Source of the DNA: Theristus sp. LFF4_11
Lineage: Eukaryota; Nematoda; Chromadorea; Monhysterida; Xyalidae
Assembly: GCA_030248135.1 (NCBI GenBank)
Contig: JASANC010001298.1
Coordinates: 1 to 19,003, forward strand
Length of the DNA stretch: 19,003 nt
Direction of reading: 5' to 3'
The first letter of the stretch is position 1. Every line of letters starts with the position of its first letter. Below the pieces are notes generated by a model, which was not told the origin of the DNA, ran no database searches, and saw nothing but the letters and a program-made list of their open reading frames with translations. Both the position numbers and the translations under genes were made by a program. Below are positions 8,985 through 17,118 of this stretch, one piece after another.

Positions 8985-9426
8985 TTTGAATAATGAAACG
9001 GTTTTCCACACCATACTCAAAAGTGTGTTTTTAAAAGATTTTTGTTTCGGAAAAAATCGGATGCTTTGGATTAAGAATACCGGTATGTTTGTTTGTGCAA
9101 TGAAAAGTGAACAATGTTTAATGCATGTTCAAATGATGGATTGCATTGAATGCCGAATCAAAGCAAACAGAACAAGATCATGCATCGCTTTTGCACTTTG
9201 GTACATTTCCAAACTCCATGTCAAACAATAAACCAGACCCAAACGAAACCCAATCCACTATGTTCTCTTGCTACAAAAATTTCTGTTTCGTCGTACAATA
9301 TTTGTTTCTTGTTTACCTTTCAGAACGAGGCGCGGCACACGCAGAATGCTGAATGCATGTGTTTGCGTCGGGTGAGACAGAAGTCATTTGTGTCAGAAAG
9401 ACGAAAGACGACATAAATTAAAAGAA
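8985..9426 (+). other. Upstream flank of the receptor-like gene
   Basis: A TTACCTTTCAG acceptor ends at 9323, and a donor-like CGG|GTGAGA follows about 50 nt later, so a small 5' exon may lie at 9324-9372. Its frame starts NEARHTQNAECMCLRR and it could equally be untranslated. The open frames at 8899-9416 begin inside the Helitron-like element or have no domain and are not supported. Confidence 0.35.
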
Positions 9427-9602
9427 ATGGCCACCGACGACCGCAACCAGACTGGCGAACGTCCATTTCGCCTTGGTTTCTGGCCGCAGGACGTAAAGTC
9501 GTGCGGCTTTGCGTCAAATCTCACCGTTACGCGCGTCTGTCCGTTTCCGGGACGCTACGCCGAATTGGCGCGATTCATTTTCGACGCGGCCGGTGTCACC
9601 GA
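9427..9602 (+). CDS. First coding exon: start of the ligand-binding S1 half
   Basis: ATG at 9427 begins MATDDRNQTGERPFRLGFWP, then QDVKSCGFASNLTVTRVCPF, PGRYAELARFIFDAAG. RPFRLGFWP matches the first strand of the S1 lobe (pattern P-hydrophobic-R-hydrophobic-G) and the CPFPG...ELARFIFDAA segment the first helix, with two cysteines between. A GT donor is available at G|GTGTCA (9592-9593) or GGT|GTCACC. Otherwise the frame meets TAG at 9616. No signal peptide or amino-terminal domain is visible, so upstream coding sequence may be missing. Confidence 0.5.
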
Positions 9603-12144
9603 ACAGACGAGCGCATAGATTAGGCCAGACGCAATGGAATGGCCCGGAATGGCGCTGAGCAAACATGCATGTGGCAGCTTTTTTTCAGGGCGCAACGAGC
9701 GCGCCAAAGTTGAAGAAAAGAAAAACGGAACTGGCACACATTTTTGCGGAGTCTGTCCAGCACAGAAAACAATGCATCATAGGATCACTAACCAATCAGC
9801 TGATTGCCTATAAATTAGAGTTCAACTGTATGTATAGTCGGACTGGATAATTTGGGGCAGTAGCTGATTGGCTGGTGCGTGACCGTAATCAGGTTCAAAC
9901 GCGGGCCGTTAAAGTTGCACTTTGCTTTTTTTTTATTTTCAATTTTCAATAGACAAAACAACTTGTTTGTGATTTATGAAATGCAGAAAAATAAAAAAAG
10001 TAAATTTTAAGGCGAATTATTATTTTTAGAAAAAAGAACGACGACGACGGTGACAAATGTAAATTAAAATTTGGCCATGAACGCTGCTGTTCTGTATTTT
10101 TAAACTGAAAAAATTGTCTACAAACTGTTCAAAGATGGCGAAAAACTAAAAGCAGCTGTTTCCAAAGGCACAAATTCATTTTCCGAAAAAGAACGACGGC
10201 GACGGCAACGACGACAACTAAAAATGTTGTTGTGTTTGATTTTTAATTGAAAATTTTGTTAAATTTGAAAAGCAATCAGTTTTCAAACGAATATTCATTT
10301 TTCGAGTGTCGAAAGCGCATCACCGTCGCCGTCGTTTTTTTCTGAAAAAAAATAATTCGCCTTAAAATGTACTTTTTTTGATGTTTCTACATTTCATAAA
10401 TAATAAACAAGTTTTGTTCATTAAAAATCCGACCATTCATCAACACAATCACTCAAAAATTGAAAAAAAAACAATGTGCAATTTGAACGGCCCGCGTTTC
10501 AACCTGATTACGGTCACGCACCAGCCAATCAGCTAATGCCCCAACTTATCCAGTCCGACTATATATTGTCTTTTTCTGGCAACATTCTGTTGAAGGGGGT
10601 ACGGAGTTGTGTCGGTGACACCGATATTCCTTTGAAAACGTTCGTAAAATTACCGCAAACCGATCGATCCATATATGACAACACGTACGAGCTGCTTGAT
10701 TCGGGTAAAGTGGACTCGATTTTCGGAACGTGGTATGCCACCGAAGAAAGATGGAATCGGGGTTATCAATTCGCCGAAGCACCCATTCAGTTGTTACCCG
10801 TTGTGGCCGTTTATGATCATGGTACAAAATTGTTTTGCAAATCTTGAAGTCCAGCATGCAGTTTGTCATGTACACAGCGTATTCGTGGTGGGACCGCAAG
10901 GTGCGCACGCCACAACACGGTGTGCCGAACACCGTAAACTGATTTGCAGTGGCCAGCACCGTGTTGTGGTGACCAATCACTAGCGTGCCCACCAGCACCG
11001 TGTTTCAGTGGCCAGCACCATGTAGCGGTGACGGTCACCATTTTTTGAGTGTTTTTCATCTGTCACTGGTTTGTCACAATTTCTGTCACTCGTCTTTTAT
11101 CGCTGACTAAACTTCCAGGAAACCCAGTCGGCTCACTCCACTCCTACTATGACATGTACACACCAAAACTGTGGCTGCTCTGCATCACGATCTACTTGGT
11201 CTACAAATTCCGCAAGACCTTCTACGACGATAAGAAGAACAACAATAATTCAATTCGGAGGTGCTTACTGTCGATTGTAAAAATTGCCGCGTTTCACTGC
11301 CACCCTTTTGGATGGATGCAGAGGGAAACTCGCAGAAAAAATGACGCACATGCAGATATGCGTTTGTTCGGACACGTATTCGAGCACATTTGATTCACGT
11401 GCACAACCCGAAGCGCACCCGGTTTGTGTCTCTGCATCAAATGTGCACGGACATGTGCATTGACTGTCCGGTGAATCGCATGTTCGTGCTGATGCAGATG
11501 CGAAAAATTTACTGAAACACAAAAAACACGATTAAACATGACATCTGTTTTCAAGGTGCGAAGAGCGCGCGAAATTTGACGTTCCGAAGAAACCCAACTA
11601 CCCCCGGTGTCTAATTTAACGTGTTTTAATTGATTGGTCGCTGAACCCAAAAATTGATAATACTGTAAATTGTAATCCATTTCTTGCTTCATGATCCATT
11701 TTTATCTGCATCTGCATCTGCACGAACACTTACTTTTTTCCACGTGAAAGTATGGAAAAATGCGAAAAACATTTTACACCCTACTTTTTGCCATCCGGTG
11801 TCGCAACAGCACGTTCATGACAAACATACTGTTCAATCTTTTCAATCTCGACGTTTTCAATCTCGACGGGGGTGATGTTGCAGTTCAACGCGGTCTCCAA
11901 CGGATGTTTCTGGCGCCATTTGGAATGTTGTCCACAAACTCGCAATCACACTCTTCCTGGCCATCTACAGCAACACACTTTTGGCAAGACTTTTTGTTGA
12001 GCACGACCAACGGCCATTTCGAAATTACGACGAAATGTTGACCGCTGTGTCAGCAGGACGAATGAAACTGTTGCTTTGGGCCGAGAGTCTTGGCAACGTT
12101 CAATGGTACGAAGGCATGACGCGTATTTTTCCGGTGTCACGAAA
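9427..12144 (+). CDS. Divergent ionotropic glutamate receptor-like gene (partial, possibly broken)
   Basis: Coding blocks in order on the plus strand: 9427-9602 (start of the ligand-binding domain), about 10596-10820 (rest of the S1 half), 11119-11260 (M1-like helix) and 11884-12144 (pore, M3 and start of S2). The last two join GAG|GTGCTT to TTGCAG with matching phase 2. In this family a periplasmic-binding-protein-like domain is split into S1 and S2 by membrane segments M1, pore loop and M3, with M4 after S2. Here S1, M1 and M3 are recognisable, but the remainder of S2 and M4 are not found before the Helitron-like array at 13080. The link between the S1 block and M1 also has a frame problem near 10821. 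The gene is therefore either a decayed copy, or has further exons beyond the window. It is more like the variant invertebrate receptors than AMPA, kainate or NMDA types. Confidence 0.5.
9741..9828. mobile_element. MITE copy 3 (CAGTCG family), right half only
   Basis: The segment from TTTTTGCGGAGTCTGTCC to GAGTTCAACTG matches the right half of copy 1, including ACCAATCAGCTGATTGCCTA and the terminal CAGTTGAACTC on the reverse strand, with TA beyond it. The left half is missing, so this is a truncated copy. It lies 6 bp from the foldback element. Confidence 0.75.
9835..10561. mobile_element. Foldback element with arms of about 220 bp, between receptor exons
   Basis: The left end TAGTCGGACTGGATAATTTG and the right end (reverse strand) TAGTCGGACTGGATAAGTTG start inverted arms that run to about 10052 and back from about 10321. 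The arms share TGACCGTAATCAGGTT, CGCGGGCCGTT, TTTTAAGGCGAATTATT and a CGACGACGGTGA stretch. TA flanks both sides. The loop holds a third ACGACGGCGACGG block (10190-10203). No open frame of note. It belongs in the intron or interruption between the first two receptor exons. Confidence 0.85.
10596..10820 (+). CDS. Second block: S1 half of the ligand-binding domain
   Basis: From a GTTGAAG acceptor the frame reads DTDIPLKTFVKLPQ, SIYDNTYELLDSGKVDSIFG, TWYATEERWNRGYQFAEAPI, QLLPVVAVYDH. The pattern 'L..GK.D.IFG...AT.ER.....F.EAP' is the glutamate-receptor S1 signature: the variable-strength ligand-binding arginine region is replaced by ATEER, and the FAEAPI element corresponds to the conserved F-S/T-x-P-hydrophobic motif. 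The frame is open further left into the foldback transposon, so the true start could instead lie at the repeat GGTGACACCGA (10614-10624). Confidence 0.55.
10821..10900 (+). CDS. Possible continuation with frame disagreement
   Basis: Directly after AVYDH the S1 frame stops (TGA, 10846-10848). Another frame gives YKIVLQILKSSMQFVMYTAY then SWWDRK and ends at a good AAG|GTGCGC donor (10900). Joining them needs either a shift of two bases or a 33-nt intron (GTACAA...GTCCAG, 10821-10854) whose phase leads to yet another frame. This is either a small lesion or a wrong exon guess. Confidence 0.25.
10901..11045. repeat. GC-rich repeat block with direct and inverted copies
   Basis: A 27-bp unit starting CAGTGGCCAGCACC occurs at 10947-10973 and 11006-11032 (24 of 27 identical), with a partial ACCAGCACCGTGTTT copy between them. 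CACAACACGGTG (10911-10922) is an exact reverse complement of CACCGTGTTGTG (10957-10968), so the block can form a stem. It lies in an intron-like gap and is GC-rich against AT-rich surroundings. Confidence 0.75.
11119..11260 (+). CDS. Exon with M1-like transmembrane helix
   Basis: A CTAAACTTCCAG acceptor is followed by SLHSYYDMYTPKLWLLCITI and YLVYKFRKTFYDDKKNNNNS, ending at CGGAG|GTGCTT in phase 2. A helix preceded by an aromatic-rich 'YDMYTPKLW' stretch resembles the pre-M1/M1 junction of ionotropic receptors, where a conserved Phe/Leu-x-P-x-x-W lies at the membrane face. A basic-acidic Asn-rich loop follows. Confidence 0.5.
11884..12144 (+). CDS. Exon with pore region, M3 and start of S2
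   Basis: A GATGTTGCAG acceptor in phase 2 completes the serine codon of the previous exon, then STRSPTDVSGAIWNVVHK, the helix LAITLFLAIYSNTLLARLFV, and EHDQRPFRNYDEMLTAVSAG. The R...W before the helix, the YSN-x-L-x-A at the end of M3 (in place of SYTANLAAFL) and a PF-x-x-x-DEML-x-x-x-x-x-G segment opening S2 are the typical succession in variant ionotropic receptors. The donor is CGAAA|GTACAT in phase 2; without splicing the frame ends at a TGA (12151-12153). This is the strongest evidence for the family. Confidence 0.6.
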
Positions 12145-12754
12145 GTACATGTGATCAGAAAAAGCGTCAATTTTTAAAACGCTTAATTTTTAAATCGCGT
12201 TTATTAATGCGCATAAATGTCTGAAGCTGAACTTTCCACCACTTATAGTCATTTGGTTGCCACCGTTGTTTTCGATGACTGCTTGCGATGCAGTGGCCGG
12301 TCACTGCTGATCTGCTCGTTGAACAAATGAACAGTTTCAGGGACTAAAACAAAATAGGTGATCATGAAGCAGATGACAATGAAACAGAAGACGATGTGAT
12401 AATGCCAGAAGAAAACGTGAATGTTGCATGATGAAGACGTGTATCCCCATGCTTGAAATGAAAATGTAAAGAACGTGAAAGCGTAAAATTTTGGATAAAA
12501 GTACCGTTGTACCTAATTATTTTGATAAATTTTGACACAACAAATGGCAACCAAATGACAAAAAGTGGTTCGAATTTCAGCGTTAGACATCATGCAGTCG
12601 CAAGATCATAGCGTTTTTTTTGATCGCCCTGTATTTATATTTATAGATCGCCCCCACTGAAATGCACCATTCCAGTTGCTGGAGAAACCGAGATTGTTTA
12701 TCTGTTTGATCAACGCTGTTTACGTTCGTTCCAATTCGATTCACTGAAAATGTA
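12145..12754. other. No supported gene downstream of the receptor exon
   Basis: I looked here for the remaining S2 lobe and M4 helix of the receptor and found neither on the plus strand. Open frames are short on both strands. The sequence is AT-rich and contains no recognisable repeat. Confidence 0.45.
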
Positions 12755-12946
12755 CAGTCTCTCTAACTCTATAACAAATCAACTCTGATTGGTTGGTGAT
12801 CACGTGATGCATGCATTAAGTGCACGCACTAGCTGATGAGGCGGAGATTAGTATGCCCCAGTATGCACAGAATGCATGTATCACTCACGTGATCGCCAAC
12901 CAATATGAGACAGTTGGATTTGGATATGTTGTAGAGTTCCCCACTG
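12755..12946. mobile_element. MITE copy 4 (CAGTCG family), diverged
   Basis: A 192-bp copy with left end CAGTCTCTCTAACTCTATAA and right end (reverse strand) CAGTGGGGAACTC, flanked by TA on both sides. Inner TCTGATTGGTTGGTGATCAC and GTGATGCATGCATTAAGTGC, and near the right end TCACTCACGTGATCGCC, tie it to copies 1 and 2. It has more substitutions and extra bases, so it is older. Confidence 0.8.
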
Positions 12947-13079
12947 TACATAAACTGAACAAGAAAACTGAACAAGTTTTGCAAAAGTCAAATTTTATCT
13001 TGCTCAGTGAACCGCGTTTTAGTAAGAAGCTGAGCATCTTGCTCAATTTTTGTTGAATGATATAGATTCTTTACAAGAA

Positions 13080-14238
13080 CTAGCCAATTGACCCGTGCCT
13101 ACGGCACGGTTAGCTGATAAATACAATTTTTATTTTTTAGTGGATTTTGGCTTTTTGAACCGTGCCCACGACCGGTCTAAAAATGCATTGCATTTTGATT
13201 TTGAGTTGATTTAGTTGTTCCCGTTTTAATTATCAAAAACAATCTTCTGATTAAGAACACAATCTTTACTGCATTCCCTTTTAAAACTAAAAACAATCTT
13301 TTTTAATCATCGATGGTCAATTGCCGTTCCCGTTAAAAATGTGAAACGCAATTTTAAAGTTAATTGAATTGAAACCACAAAACGTAACGTTTTATAATAA
13401 CCGTTTTTGAATGTAATTTGTAATTGCAATTTTGAATTTTTGCTTTTGAAATTGACACATTTTTTAAATTAAACCCGCGTTTTGAAAACAAACTTAAAAT
13501 GCGAAGTTTGTAATTTTGCTGTTATGTTTTTTACCCGTTCACGCTGCCTTGAGCCAACCCTTTTTTGAAGAAGTGAAAACAAAAATTTTGAATTTTTGTT
13601 TTTGAAATTGATGCATTTCTAATTACACCCGCTTGTTGAAACAAATTTAAAATGCGAAGTTTGTAATTATGTTTTTTAATCGTTCACGCTGTTCTAAGCC
13701 AATCCTTTTTTGTAAAGTGAAAATATAAAAAATAAACAAAAAATATTGTCTTGAAAACAAATTTAAAATGCGAAGTTTGTAATTCTGCTGTTATGTTTTT
13801 ACCCGTTCACCCTGTTCTAAGCCAATCCCTTTTTTTGTAAAGTGAAAACCTATATAAAAGTGAACAAAAAATATTGTCTTGAAAGCAAAGTGCAATGAGC
13901 ACTTGCAATGCTGATGTCGTATTGCAACCTGATTTTTAAAAACAATTGCAACCATTCTTCAATGTACGTTTTGCTTCATCTTTCGCTTTCGGTCATCAAG
14001 TTTTGAACAGCAACAATTGCCATTATTTGCCAATCGCATGCTAAGGCGCTATCGCGGATGACCAAAGAGAATCATGATGACTTCGCAGTGAAGAGTGACG
14101 CTTTTTGAAAAAATAAATGGCATTGATAATAATAGGTTAAAAATTGAGATGCAGTTTTTTAAATACCAAAAATAAGCGCCAATTCAAATTGCAAAAAAGT
14201 GATACAAACGGACACCACTATTATCTTAGTATAATAGA
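13080..14238 (-). mobile_element. Helitron-like unit A
   Basis: The 3' hairpin on the plus strand is CCCGTGCCTACGGCACGG, next to CTAG at 13080-13083; the 5' end is at 14238. The unit shares with the others the CATTGCATTTTGATTTTGAG, GGTCAATTGCCGTTCCCG and TCTTTCGCTTTCGGTCATCA blocks. It contains three internal copies of a roughly 100-bp block (13481, 13631 and 13751 onward). Confidence 0.75.
13481..13860. repeat. Internal triplication in unit A
   Basis: The block TTGAAAACAAATTTAAAATG, CGAAGTTTGTAATT, ACCCGTTCACCCTG, TAAGCCAATCC appears three times, starting near 13481, 13631 and 13751. Spacing (about 150 and 120 bp) differs because of small indels. Unit B carries one recognisable copy, so the triplication arose after the units separated. 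Confidence 0.7.
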
Positions 14239-15208
14239 CTAGCCAATTGACCCGTGCCTACGGCACGGTTAGCTGGAAACACAATTATTATTTTTGAGTG
14301 GATTTTGCCCGATTTTGGCTTTTTGAACCGTGCTAAAAAGTGCATTGCATTTTGATTTTGAGCTGCTTTAGTCATTCCCGTTCAAACTATCAAAAACAAT
14401 ATTCTGATCGCGAACACTATCTTTACTGCATTCTGTTTTAAAATTAAAAACAATCTTTTTTAATCACTAATGGTCAATTGCTGTTCCCGCTAAAAACAAT
14501 TTTAAAGCTAATTGAATTGAACCGACAAAAAGCAACGCTTTATAAAAATCGTTTTTGAATGTAATTTGTAATTGCAATTTTCAACTTTTGTTTTTGAAAT
14601 TGACACGTTTCTAATGAAACCCGCGTGTTGAAAACAAATTTGAAGTGCGAATTTTATAACTTTGCTGTAATGTTTTTACCCGTTCACCCTGCTCTAAGCT
14701 AATCCTTATCACGCACTTCATTAACAACCCCCCCCCCGTGTATTTGATTTCGCAATAAATTTTTTAGTTGACTTGTTTAGATCAAACTTTTTTGAAAAAG
14801 TTCTCAAGCAAAAACTTTTCAACCAAAAGATACTGAAAAATAACGTTTTGAAATGAAAGTGCAATATGCACTTGCAATGTCTATGTCGTTTTGCAACCCG
14901 ATTTTTGAAAACAATAATTGCAACCATTCTTCACAGTTGGTTTTCTCTCATTTTACGCTTTCGGTCATCAACTTGTGACCAGCAACAATTGCCATCAATT
15001 GTCAATCGCATGTTAAGGCGCTGTCGCGAATGACCAAAGAGTATCATGATGACTTCGTAGTGAACAGTGACGTTTTTGAGAAAATAATTGGCATTGATAA
15101 TAGGTTAAAAATTGAGATGCAGTTTTTTAAATAGCAAAAATGAGCGGCAATTCAAAAAGCAAAAAAGTGCCACACACAGACACCACTATTATCTTAGTAT
15201 TATGATGA
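14239..15208 (-). mobile_element. Helitron-like unit B (shortest)
   Basis: The 3' end CTAG is at 14239-14242 with the same hairpin. The 5' end at 15208 is slightly altered (TCATCATAATACTAAGATAA). The unit contains a run of ten C at 14728-14737. It has a single copy of the block triplicated in unit A, which accounts for part of the length difference. Confidence 0.75.
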
Positions 15209-17118
15209 CTAGCCAATTGACCCGTGCCTACGGCACGGTTAGCGGATAAATACAATTATTATTTTTTATTGGATTTTGGCCTTTTGAACCGTGCCCGCCC
15301 ACGACCCGGATTAAAAATGCATTGCATTTTGATTTTGAGCTGCTTTAGTCGTTCCCGTTTAAATTATAAAAAACAGTCTTCTGATCAAGAACCCAATTTT
15401 ACTGCATTCCCTTAAAATTAAAAACAATCTTTTTTAATCGCCAATGGTCAATTGCCGTTCCCGTTAAAAATATGAAAAGCGATTTTAACGCTAATTGAAT
15501 TGAAACGACAAAAAATAACGTTTTTTTAAATCGTTTTTGAATGTAATTTGTAATTGTAACTTTCAGTTGTTACTGTTGTAAAAACATTTTTTTCATTACT
15601 TGAATTTGTCTTGCTCTATTATATTTAGACCAAGTGGTTCCCGTTACTTTTTTTCTGATTGCACGCAAATTAAAAAAAAATTGTTGTTAAATGCACCAAT
15701 GCACCATTTTCTCAAACAGCTTGGTGCGGTTTGAAAGTTGCATTTTTATTGTATTTTTTTAATTTTATTCATTAATGAGAGACTTATTTAAAAGGCTTCT
15801 GAGCTTTCACAAAACTGGCCCAAATCGGTAACCGTTAATCCACTCCGGTTTTGTAAAAAGTTTTGTTTTTTGAAAAACCATTCCCATAAATATCGTTTTT
15901 GTAGGATGAAGCACCTTTTCAAAGCCTGCACAGTTTTGTTTGTGTTTTATTCGTCGCAAATCGTTTTATTGGGAAGCCCGTGTTCTTTGGTCAGCAACTC
16001 AATCAACTATCGTTCCAGTTCAAGTAATCACAAAGAACCTTCGCCAATGACCAATTGCCCTTCCCGCTAAAAACATGAAAAATTTTGAAGTTAATTTAAC
16101 AGAAAAAGCAAAAAAGTAACGTTATATAAAGGTCGTTTTTGAAAGTCACACCTTTTTAATTAAAGTATTTGAAAAGATATTGAATTTATGAAAATCTGCT
16201 TTTTCCAAATAGCCACTTGAAAAACCATTTCCGGTTTTGCTTTCTAATAGTTGGAGCATTTTTAGTTAATCACGCACTTTATTCAAAAACCCGTTTTTTG
16301 ATTTCGCTATTATTTTTTTAGCCAACATAACTCAACATAAGCTAAGCCTTTTTGTAAAATGAAAATGAATGGAAAATACAAACAAAATTTTTTTAAATCC
16401 CCAATTAAATATATTACGCAAAAAACCTTAATTTTCCGTTTTTTGTTTCGCACAATTTCAATTAAACCTGTGGAATTAAAAATAAATGTTAAATGCAACT
16501 TTTCAGTGCAAAAACACTTTTGAATTTTGCTTTCCAATAGTAAGACCATGTTTAATTAACAATGCGTTTCGTTAATAAACCCGTTTCTTCTGATTTCGCA
16601 TAATGCTAATAGATTTGTTTAGATAAAATTTTTGAAACAGCATCTTAGTTTGGGGCCGTTGTGTTAGTCTAAGCTAACTTATAACCCAAAACTTTTCAAC
16701 AAAATTACGAAGCAAATATTGGTTTGAACGCATTATTGAAAACATTTAATGTCCACTTACAACGCCCATACGACTTTTCCACTTTGCGTCCCGATTATGA
16801 AAAAAAATTCAAAGACGGAGCTTTGTTTCATCTTTCGCTCACGGTCATAAAGTCATAAAGCATTGAGCACCTACAACTGCATTTGCCCATCGTGCGGAAT
16901 ACTGGCGCTTATGACCTGGTATCATGATGATGACTTCAGAGTATCATGAAGAGAGACGTATTGAGATAACAATTTCAGTTGGCATTGGTTGATTGATATT
17001 AGGTATGAGAATTGAGATGAGATGCTTTCTTAAATTTCTTAAATAGCAAAAAAGGGCGCCAATTCAAATTGCAAAAAAATGCCACACGAACGTGCAGCTA
17101 CTATCTTAGTATAATAGA
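15209..17118 (-). mobile_element. Helitron-like unit C
   Basis: A 1910-bp unit with both ends intact. It holds about 900 bp not found in units A and B, including an internal repeat: the CAATGGTCAATTGCCGTTCC region near 15440 recurs, diverged, near 16045 (CAATGACCAATTGCCCTTCC). Short open frames of 60-80 codons are present but have no domain. Confidence 0.75.

Noticed and set aside
8899..9231. 110-codon plus-strand open frame
   Set aside because: It starts inside the Helitron-like element, runs across its terminus and hairpin, and has no recognisable domain.
10476..10595. Leftward extension of the receptor exon frame into the foldback element, with an ATG at 10476
   Set aside because: The codons come from the transposon arm (its inverted copy is at the other end), so the ATG is not the ancestral start.
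11760..12041. 93-codon open frame overlapping the M3 exon in another frame
   Set aside because: The other frame gives the pore/M3/S2 signature and matches the splice phase of the M1 exon.
12820..13056. 78-codon plus-strand open frame
   Set aside because: Its first half lies in MITE copy 4 and the rest has no domain; it is a chance reading.
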